Below are positions 35,301 through 43,600 of a stretch of 53,912 bases of DNA, piece by piece. A model generated the notes under the pieces. The model worked only from the letters and a program-made list of their open reading frames with translations. It was not told the DNA's origin and ran no database searches. How positions within the stretch are numbered: position 1 is the first letter of the stretch; every line of letters begins with the position of its first letter. Position numbers and translations under genes: made by a program. The stretch is from the NCBI GenBank assembly GCA_045133795.1, contig JBGUUT010000132.1, forward strand, positions 1-53,912. The letters run 5' to 3'. This DNA is from RGIG8597 sp045133795. Its GTDB lineage: Bacteria; Spirochaetota; GWE2-31-10.

Positions 35301-37620
35301 TAAGCGTCCTAAACCTCTATCTTTTTCAGGTAAAATTTCGGCAGACGCAACGACGATTGCGGATACTCATACAATAAATATTGATACAAAAGTTCCTACA
35401 ATTGAAAGTCTGACAACCTCAGCAACCGGTTGGTATAATGCCGGCAAGATGATTCAGATAACTATGGAGTGCAGTGAAATCGTAAATGTAACAGGCAGTC
35501 CGACATTGTTGCTTTCCCACGGAGCAACGGCACGATATTTAAGCGGTTCCGGTTCAGAGAACTTGGTATTTGTTTATACGGTTGCTGACGGGGACACTAC
35601 CGGAAACAGTCAAAATTTAAAAGTTAACGGAATAAGCGGAACTATCCAAGATATTGCATTAAATGATTTGTCTACTGAGATTCCTTCTCACAGTTTTTCA
35701 TGCGGAATAGATACTGCAAAACCGAAGAAATTGAAAATCGAAGGAATAAATAACGATGCTAAATTAATAAATGCACAGAATCTTACTATTAATAATTTCG
35801 GTGAAAATGCAGGCGGCAGCGGAATTGCAAGTTATACAGTGAATATAAACGGAACAGATTACGTTGTACCCGGCAGTGTAAGCGATTCTTTAGCATTTAG
35901 TAACTTGGCGACAAGTATAAAAAATGCTTTGACGATAGCTGACGGCGGAAAACAAGCGTTTGCGATTTATGCATATCAGACAGACAATGCAGGTAATATC
36001 AGTGAAAAATCAGATGTGTTAAGTTTTACTATAGATACAAATAAAGCAAAACTTATAGGGGTAGCGTCATCAAAAAGTAATGAAACTTGTAAACCGGAAA
36101 CAAAGATAGATATCTTGTTGACATTTTCTCGTCCGGTAATAAGCGGAAGTGCGAAAATAACTTTGAGTAACGGTGTCGTATTGAGTTCCGGAAGTTGGTT
36201 ATCCGGCGGAGAGGTTTTCAAGACGACTTATACTGTCGGTTCTGATGAGAAGGAAGATACCGGCAATCAAAAACTTACTATTACAAAAATTACCGGTAGT
36301 GTGACAGATGAATTGGCGACACTTGATTTGGCTACTTTGTGGACACAAGCAAGCAAGCCAAACTTGTCAACATATAATGTATTTATCGATACGAAAGCAC
36401 CGACCGGAGAATTAAAAACAAAATATAATGATGACGGTTCTGCGACATTGACTCTTACGTTCTCGGAAAATGTATCAAAAGTTGCCGGCAAAAAGATTGT
36501 TTTAACACGTGGAGTTTATGCTGCACCTATTGTGTTGTCCGTAAATGAATACAATGAGTATTATACTTTGCGACCGGGAATTCAGGATTATTACGAAAAA
36601 ACAATTAACGGAAGTGATTCTGCCGGTAATGTGGATTTGACTCCTAAATATGTTTTGAAATATAAGTATGATCCGACAGAGTCGGCGTTAGTAAGTATTT
36701 TTGCCGGTATGGGATACTACGAGCAAGAAATCGTAATGGAAAGCTCGGCGGTTAGCGTTTCCGGAAATGTAGTGACGGTCGCTATTCCTAAAGAGAATTT
36801 GATGACCGGAGAAGAATATTCCGTAGAAGCAGAGGCCGGAATCGTAAAAGATGTTGTAGGTAATGCTAATGTTGGCGGTTTATCCGAAAGTTTTGAAACC
36901 GGTAATAAACCGCAACCGCCGGTAATACGTGTAAACAAAATTTCCGGACGCGGAGATACGGCAGTGACTACTACAATGAAAATAAACACTGTAACAAAAG
37001 ATGCAGCTGTTTATTATAATAGCAGTGATTCTACCGGATATGGAACGCCGGTAACAGAATACAAAGGAAGTAGTTACATAACATGGCGTGGAACTACATA
37101 TAAAGGTGTGGCTATCGGCAGCAGTGCCAATGCTGGTAAATATTGGATTACTGCAAAGGCTACAAAAGGTGGTGAAGAAAGTGCAATTTCATACGAAAGA
37201 GCTTTTAAAACGGTTTTGAAATCAAAATATGTTAGTGATAGTAATTATTTCATAATGTTCCGAGGCGGTGACGTAGAAAGCGGAAGTAACACAATAAGCG
37301 GATTCCCGGTAACATGGGACGAAAAGAGTGTACCGTCAGGATGGATGCCGTCAGTTTCAGTGAATGAAACTTTGGAAATAGCACTTGCGGAATACGGAAT
37401 GTTATTGGCTGGTACGGTAGGTACTGAAAGTATAGCGATAACTTGGGGGGTACCGGAAAAGATTTATTTCCATGGATTGCAGTGTAAAAAAACCGGTAAT
37501 AAATTACTTTGGAAGTGGCAAATGAATAATGCGATAGAGGTTTTGGCCGGTAAAGCCGAAAAAGATAATGAAGATTTGGAAGCAAAATTCCATGACCGTG
37601 ACGGTGGAAACTACGACTAA
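29365..37620 (+). CDS. Giant Ig-like repeat lipoprotein A (2751 aa)
   Basis: The signal peptide ends with Cys17 (FSLIIISC), so the mature protein should be lipid-anchored. Early domains (residues ~30-520) match those of the next gene. From ~residue 700 the protein is a chain of bacterial Ig-like domains separated by IDT-x-x-P boundaries (about 14). From ~1180 they form a super-repeat of three domain types: (A) 'LESI-GTY-VGTEIPI-FNKEV', (B) 'P-SI-GWY-AG-F-PTL-L-YxSGSG-L-FxYTV', (C) ending 'DNAGNxS'. Type A starts near 32.92, 34.04, 35.04 and 36.04 kb. Residues ~2517-2751 (VIRVNKISG onward) form a C-terminal module. The start follows GGGAGG. The next gene begins 15 bp later, so both are one operon. 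Adhesion or surface-layer function is inferred. Confidence 0.93.
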   Translation: MKRLFCLLAFSLIIISCQLNPFIGVGTSVDTVAPILNIASHENFQYVSGKLLCIYGTCSDNQRVTSINLKAERNGELLFTWEIKNPVSPWSYSILLDSSADIKEQLRNNVAAADFRLPDGEYKFTVFAYDANGNSSTTSYDSRTLVVDNEPSVSEITYPPLKTSLDFYIGESSRGESEGADSYDFDNNEYFCNGDFYIQGSVDDNYGVAGVSITLTECNEDGEETEKKLTVSFNSSMEFKIAGNIEKHLLDVDTSKKVTSLWNWKVWFKESAKSEEDIKTPRYYKVNITVKDSAGNTESDEKGYFCVLPKTDYPYTIFPSYGEKIPVGTPLSGTCYDDDGIKSIKLSLCNTSGKTISGKEDFYDESIISNGNIFTWKMNKTIPTQGGSYLLKAEVIDINDKTSCYIVNANAEYLHNDEYREKVLNIVDLTAPSIEITAKKGQNVNGESIDFDVYSDVVDTNGYFQVAAKVSDAAQVRKVYMARVLNKASDEDVANLSEVDAKTGNINCWDVSANISGIKFYNLYEYSGEEALSEVTASQVFNVFTDFENEFATKRFYVYAENASGKTTVSFKSLLREEDRPEITISSPTQGNTLTIPFEIDFLAEDFTGIKDLEITCLQGEKNIKTLTLEDLKESESFEKVGNEIKISKLSSEEFGGKDVFDSGSCSLTFTAKDDYGNTTLEKVQFYVEKDNPYIKSIIASKNVATYKANDVIPIRIEVNKSVIVSGGIPTLTLNNGGTAIYDKVDGNYIVFNYKVEDGHDTELLNCISLELNGATIADEQNMPLIVTNFPKDDFNSFAANATIKIDTISPAVSSIKSLIPNGAYKADDVIKIQVIFSENVDIYVPDDKQLAMKLNLDGDDRYAVYDSSEDGNGHNKAVFVYTVQKGDNVDVLSWISWVADGVEITDSAVGAGGKGNAFAFSQTDTKYQWSSKLVIDTTAPQVEGVFSTFSSPKLELEGCYDETEKAYYCNAGKMITLTVAFSENVRVSDNSSLSLNLKDNNTTTAKYSSGSGTKNLTFSYTVVDGDFTEETLKVTGISGNITDNAGNRLLGINGSMMIGDGSGNEKKLIIDTTAPAAPVITASENPNATDLVSKKDIYTEMKEGKTVGVTLTGTYTDSDIYSYCWVENGVAENFDTVGAGIERTFGDGESEGFFQEYSIQLKLKDKAGNVSELSLPKVFIIDTDKPELTRASSSAVVNGELITSVTRKYTEREQIYISLVFNKHVTANNVSVQLNNGKSVSLADKTTNIEGNKDYYLTGIYEVGTNEKFDDNNLKITSISGTVVDSLNNIIDTEALNASLGKANFENIDASQEIKIDSVSPKIESISPSKPDGWYTVGAIIPIMVKFTEPVELIDTPTLKLSLAGNKTATASYVSGSGKDVWIFNYEVKNGENTGDSSKDSSYLKAADASISGEIRDLAGTIKNGNRLTDTTPAENFAGKKIGIDTTDPAALILKGVLSKKTEGGEVVEVDVENGKSYGGNKGTDFVTVSCNGGQESGAVFYVTKNGEVCGDWGATFGSVQCKPNDGEILTYTVKAKQRDKAGNISPEASITFTIDNSVPMLESIGTTQSSGTCTVGTEIPITLTFNKEVSVSEDITVTLNAVRDGGSVPVKIEKTDDTFSKTVTGTYTVKEGDVTTEVLNVSNLTGEVVDRLDGPLTLDSNVLSTATNLAATKQITIDTTPPELVSITTTAESGWYKAGDVIIVTLTFNEDVKVADGTKLTMSSGGTADYQSGKGQVMNFIYTVADKNSTGTQPNLKVSDFTGTITDMAGNQWNKTIADSINFTGKSIGIDTKINDNIAITVGGENPDGKVYFDTQTVNFSDLTDAGSGVKSVELTVNGVNKTISPSGEGKAAYTCAAVSGTSATYAVSVKMTDNAGNVSSKSVSFKIDGEEVMLESITTPTASGTYKVGTEIPIVLNFNKEVKVTTALTLTLTNGKTLPILQDDIFEKTKVAKYVVGSTDSGESLDVESISGAVEDKRPKPLSFSGKISADATTIADTHTINIDTKVPTIESLTTSATGWYNAGKMIQITMECSEIVNVTGSPTLLLSHGATARYLSGSGSENLVFVYTVADGDTTGNSQNLKVNGISGTIQDIALNDLSTEIPSHSFSCGIDTAKPKKLKIEGINNDAKLINAQNLTINNFGENAGGSGIASYTVNINGTDYVVPGSVSDSLAFSNLATSIKNALTIADGGKQAFAIYAYQTDNAGNISEKSDVLSFTIDTNKAKLIGVASSKSNETCKPETKIDILLTFSRPVISGSAKITLSNGVVLSSGSWLSGGEVFKTTYTVGSDEKEDTGNQKLTITKITGSVTDELATLDLATLWTQASKPNLSTYNVFIDTKAPTGELKTKYNDDGSATLTLTFSENVSKVAGKKIVLTRGVYAAPIVLSVNEYNEYYTLRPGIQDYYEKTINGSDSAGNVDLTPKYVLKYKYDPTESALVSIFAGMGYYEQEIVMESSAVSVSGNVVTVAIPKENLMTGEEYSVEAEAGIVKDVVGNANVGGLSESFETGNKPQPPVIRVNKISGRGDTAVTTTMKINTVTKDAAVYYNSSDSTGYGTPVTEYKGSSYITWRGTTYKGVAIGSSANAGKYWITAKATKGGEESAISYERAFKTVLKSKYVSDSNYFIMFRGGDVESGSNTISGFPVTWDEKSVPSGWMPSVSVNETLEIALAEYGMLLAGTVGTESIAITWGVPEKIYFHGLQCKKTGNKLLWKWQMNNAIEVLAGKAEKDNEDLEAKFHDRDGGNYD

Positions 37621-37635
37621 GTAAGGGGGCAGAAA

Positions 37636-40600
37636 ATGAAAATATTAAGACGATTTTGTATTTTATTTTTAATAATTGGAATTTGGTCTTGTGATACTAC
37701 AAATATGTTCGTTGGTGCAGGGACTGCTCCCGATATCTCAGCTCCGGAATTGATTATCAGTACTCCGGCAAACTTAGCGTATGAAAGCAGCGATTTTGTA
37801 ATGTCCGGAACTGCATTTGATAATCTGAAAGTTACTAAGGTAGAATTAAAAATCTATTGTAACGGAGTGCGTATTTCTGATTTGGAAAATCCGCCTGTTG
37901 CAGATATTACCGGCAATAAATGGAGTTACAGTTTTAAGAACTTGCAATCCGGAGAATATACGATTACGGCTACAGCTCATGACAGAGCCGGTAATACATC
38001 GGAAAAATCTTCAAAGTCTATTGTTGTAACGGTCGATAATGAGCCGAGTAAAATTGCAATTCAAAAACCGAGCTTGAAACCGCAATTAACGCTTGAAGGT
38101 TTAGATTGTCGAGATTATACATATATTGAATATTTTCAAAATAAGACTTTTTCTATTCGCGGAAGTATAGAAGATGAATATCCGTTGAAAGAAATTACAT
38201 TACAGCTTTTTAAAGATACGGAATGTGTGTATTCATTAACGTTTGACTCTAAATATTTAGGGGAAAAAAGTGCGACTTCTATGGTTGAAGGTTCTTTGTA
38301 TAACTGGATTGTAACAGTTAATTCTACAGAAAAACCGTGTCAGAGCGAATCATATACAAATAAATTGGCTTTGTTGTCGGGAACGGAAAAACATTATTTA
38401 AAAGTTGCAGTGATTGTTACTGATAAAGCCGGTAATAAAACGCTTGATACTAATTCTAATTTGGGTTTTATTTGTTTATATCAAGATGCAGACCGGCCGT
38501 GGGTTGCGGTATCGTCACTTATGAATGAAGAAACATTGGAATTGCAACAGGAAAAAAATAAGCTTCGTGCAGGTGCTCAAATCTCCGGTACGGCGTATGA
38601 TGACGACTTATTAGAGACAATGGAATTTCGTATCGTGAATACTGATTATGATGAAATCGTAAAAGAGGAAGTTGTATCAAGAGTTTCATTCGGGGATACT
38701 GGATGTACGGTTTGGTCTTTAATTGCACCTACAAATCAAGGGCGTTATCGTTTGTATTATCGTGTAAAAGATAATTACGGAACAAAATCTTATGGTGACA
38801 ATGAGTCTGAATGGACAAAAGATTCCGGCTGGAATGACGCCGAATCTATAGGATTTCAAGTAATCGATGAAAGTGCACCGATGACGGAAATTACGGCTTT
38901 TGAAGAGTATCCGGCAACAGCTTATGCAGAAAATGAATCTCCGGCATTTGTAATAGATGCAGTTACCAAAGATGCTGTCGGGATTTCGCAAGTAATACTT
39001 GCTTGGGTCGCAGATGTCGATGAAAAAAAGATAGAGACATTAAAAAAGAATAAATGGAATATTACGACTGACGGCTATCATGACGGTATAAAATATTGGA
39101 TAGTAGACTTATCGAACTTTAAAAATGTATTGGAAAATACAACATACAAGATGGAATGGTCTTGTGAATTGTCGGTCAATGATTTTGTGGCAGAAGATGC
39201 AAGTGCAATTTATAACTATAAAAAAATGTATTATTGTACGGTAAGTAAATCCGGAAATTATACAGTTGGAACATTTACTATTCCTAAAGAATTCAATGAA
39301 CCGAAATTGAAAATCGAATCGCCGAAAGATAATCAAAAATGTCGTAATATTAACGGCGATACTTTTCTTATTTCCGGAACTTGTAAGGATGAAGAGTCCG
39401 GTTTAGCTTCATTAATAATCAGATATAAAAAATCAAACGGAGATGATGCAGAATATAATTTGTTGAAAGAAGGAAAGCTTGCCGATGACGGAACATGGAG
39501 TATAACTTCTGATTTGTTGGAAGACCTCGGCGGTAGTTATCAGCGAATAATTGTAGAAGCTTGTGATAATTTCAATAATATCAATCGTTCCGGTGTTTAT
39601 ATTGTAGTTGACAATAACAGTCCGCAAGTTTCTTCTATCACTTTAACAGAACCAGGCGGTCACTATTCGATAGGTCAAACTTTAAATTTTAAAGTAACTA
39701 TGAATCGTGAAGTTGTGCTGGAAAAAGATACAAACTTAATATTAGAGCTCAATTGTAATAAAGATATAAACGGGACTCCTGCTTTTGCAGAGTTTGACAA
39801 AATAGAAAATTATAAGTTTTTACTGTTTAAGTATACCGTAAAAGCTGGAGATAATGCAGAGCCTCTGGATTATTATTCAGCAGACAGTTTGAAAATACTC
39901 AAAGGTAGAATTACAGAAAAAGGCGAGGGGGATGACGGTTCTTCCACAGGTGTTTCGGCTATATTAGCATTACCTAATCCCGGAGAATCCGGCTCATTGG
40001 CTGCTCGCGGAGTTTTTATCGATACAGCTAAACCTGTTGTAAGAGAGATTACTGCCGATGTAGGTGCCGGAGCTTATAAGGAAGGAAAGCAAATTACAAT
40101 TTCGGCTCAGTTTAATGAGAATGTCAGCGGAAGAGCAAGAATTTTGCTTAACAGTCGCGGAGATGATCCTTCACAGACCAATTTATTTATAAGTATGGAA
40201 AAAGAGGTAATCAATGAAGATGTATTAGAATTTCCTTATATCGTTGAAAAAGGAGATAATGTCGATGTCTTGGATATATATGTACCGTTTTATGCGTACA
40301 GTGATACCGTAACTGTTAAGGATGCAGCCGGAAATATAATGGATTTTTATAATTTTCCACGTGACAACGTGTCCGGCAGTTTGGCAAACCTCAAAATAAA
40401 AATTGACACAATAGCTCCGGTGTTGGAAAGAATTTATGTTACAGAAATAAATACACAATCGTACAGTGACGGAAAGTATTATTTGAATACGGGAAAAACC
40501 GTAACTTTCGAAGTTCTATTTTCGGAAGTGATGATGTTGGGAACGGAACAACCTTATTTGGAACTGACAGCATTAAATGGTAAAGGTGAAAGAGTTCGTG

Positions 40601-43600
40601 CTCAATACCAAAGCGGGGCGGGATCAAGTATTCTTACATTTGTTTATACTGTAGCTTACGGTGAAAATCTTCCGGAAGATTTAGCTTGTTCAGCATTTGT
40701 TGGTGATGTTACTGATGTTGCCGGAAATCCAATTGCTGGTAGTGAAGGTAATAGAAAAGAGAATACCGAAGTTTTAGGTAAAATAGTAACAGAGGGCGGT
40801 TCGCCTTCATATCCTAAAGTTTCCATTATTGTAGATACAGCCAAACCGCAACCGCCTGTATTTAAATTTGGTTATGTCGGCGGCGGAAGTATCAGCGAAC
40901 AAGATGAGATTAAACTAAAAGAAGAACGAGCCGGCGGAAATATATATGAAGGGAAAGAGTCCGGTTATATACAAAATATTAAAGTAACGGCAGAGGCGGT
41001 TGACGGAGAAATGACTTCTGTAATGGATATGTTTGCTTCCGTAAACGGTATAACAAAACAAGATTGGAAATCGATGACCGATTATTCTACTGTTACGACT
41101 AATGCTGAAGAAAAATGGATTGTAAAAGCACAGCTTAAAGATTATGCGGGAAATGTTTCCGATATTTCTTCCGCTTCTTTTATGGTAGACAACGGTGTTC
41201 CGTTGCTTTCCGGGATTACTACAACGTTGCCAGACGGACTTTATAATACCGGTACCGGTATTCCGGTGGTTTTGACATTCAGTAAAAAAGTTAATGCAAA
41301 GAAAAACGGTTCAAATGATATTAAAGTAACTTTTAATAACGGCGGAACGGCTGAAATCAGCGAAACAAATCAATACAATACGACACATAAAACGAACTAT
41401 GTCGTAGGAAACGGAGACTGTGATATTGAAAAATTAGAAGTTGTTGATATTACCGGCGGAGACTTTTTTGATACGGCAGGTAATAAAGTTGCAGTTACGG
41501 CAGAGGGCTTGAAGCTTACTACAAGCGAAGGTTTTGCGGACGATTTTAAAATAAAGAATATCAAAATCGATAATACAGCACCGCAACTAATCAGTTACAC
41601 GGTAGAAAGTATCAGTAATGAAGATAATGCAGATAATGACTACTATTATTTGAATGCGGAAAAATCTGTAAAAATCGCGGCAAATTTTAATGAGCCGGTA
41701 ATGATTTCCAGTGATTCTGAAATTATATTAAATCACAATAGTGCAAAAGCGACTTATATCGGTGCCGGTAACGGAAATAAAACACTTTATTTTAATTACA
41801 CTGTTAAGAATGGTGAAACTTCATCATCATTGGGAATTGCAAGTAACTTTTATCCTAATCATATTCAGGATGAAGCCGGAAACTTTTTAGTTGCCGGTTT
41901 GGCACAAGCAGCAACATTGGAATATAAAGGCAAAAATATAAAGATTGATACTACGTCTCCGCTTGCTCCGACGGTGATACTTAAAACGCAAAGTGATAGT
42001 AATGAACTTAACAATAATTCTAATGTTTCTGAACAGGTTACGATGAGTATTGTAGGGGAAGAAGGAGCTGTAATTAGTTATTCTATTAACGGCGGTGCAG
42101 ATTATGAGAAAGGAGCATCAAAAGTTTTGGGTGATACCGGTAGTGAGAAAACTTTCTATATTGTAACAAGACAGGTTGATAAAGCCGGTAATATGTCGCC
42201 GACATCTGATAAAATGATAATAACTGTAAACTTGAAAGAAATGGGACTTTCTAAGATTACAACTAATAAGGTTGACGGAACATACAGAGCCGACAATGAG
42301 ATTCCTATAATTTTGTTGTTTACAAAAAAAGTTTCATATCAAAACTTACAGCTTACTTTAAATAGTGGTGCAGTGATAACTTCTTCCGGATCAGGCGGAT
42401 TGGCATTGAGCCATCAGATTCCTTATAAAATTGTAGCCGGAGAAAAATCTCCGAATGAGACTCCATTAAAAGTTACGGGAATAACCGGTACGTTTACAGA
42501 TGAGAATAGTGCTGATGTAAGTAGTGCAATATCTGATTCATTTGCAAAATTAGCAGATAATTTTGCGGATAATGAGATTTATATTGATACAGAGGCTCCG
42601 GTAATCGATGGCTATTCTGTTGAGGCTATAAGTGATACGGAACATTTAAATAATAGTAGTTATTATTTAAATGCCGGCGATACAGCGACATTACAGGTGA
42701 GCTTTAAAGAAGCTGTAAATGTAATCGGAAATTCTGTATTGACTTTAAATTCCGGAGAGACAGCAATATATCAATCCGGAGACGGAACTAACACATTGAT
42801 TTATGAATATAAAGTAGCGTCAGGTAATACTTCCGGTTTGAAAGTAAATACGAATGTTTATCCTACAAATATTCAGGATAAAGCCGGTAATCATTTGGCA
42901 GCAGGATTGGAGACTGTTACATCACTAGGATATGGCGGTAAGGAAATCGTAATCGATACAATGTCGCCGGCAGCTCCTACGGTATCAATAAATGAAGGTA
43001 ATGCAGAAAGTGTTTCATCTGTATCGCAAGTAAAAATGACTGCTGCCGGAGATAGTGGCTGTACTATAGAATATTCTACGGATGCGGGTTCTGTATACAA
43101 TGTATATTCCGGTGAAGTAAAATTGCCGGCAGAAACAAATAAGAGTCTTAATTCTTACAAAGTAACAGCAAGACAGACTGACTTGGCGGGAAATATTTCT
43201 CCGACTTCTGCATTAAAAAATGTAACGGTAGATTTACGCCCGATAGGATTAAAATCAATTTTTACTGCTAAACCGAGCGGCGTATATAAGGCAGGAACAA
43301 CGATTCCGTTGACAATCGAATTTTATAAAGCCATCACAAGTTCCGGAAATATTACATTAACATTGAATAATGATGCAACGGTGCCATTCCAAGCAACCGG
43401 AAAGAGTGTTTATACTGTCAATTATGTTGTAGGAGCTTCAGATAAAAGTACGTCGGCACTGACGGTACAAGAGTTTGCCGGAACAATAAAAGATACTGCA
43501 ACTGATAGTGATGTTTCTTCATTCGACGGAGTGAATGGATTAATCTCGAATGGATTTGTAGAGGGAAATATCACGGCAAGCAATCTTCCGACAGATTCGC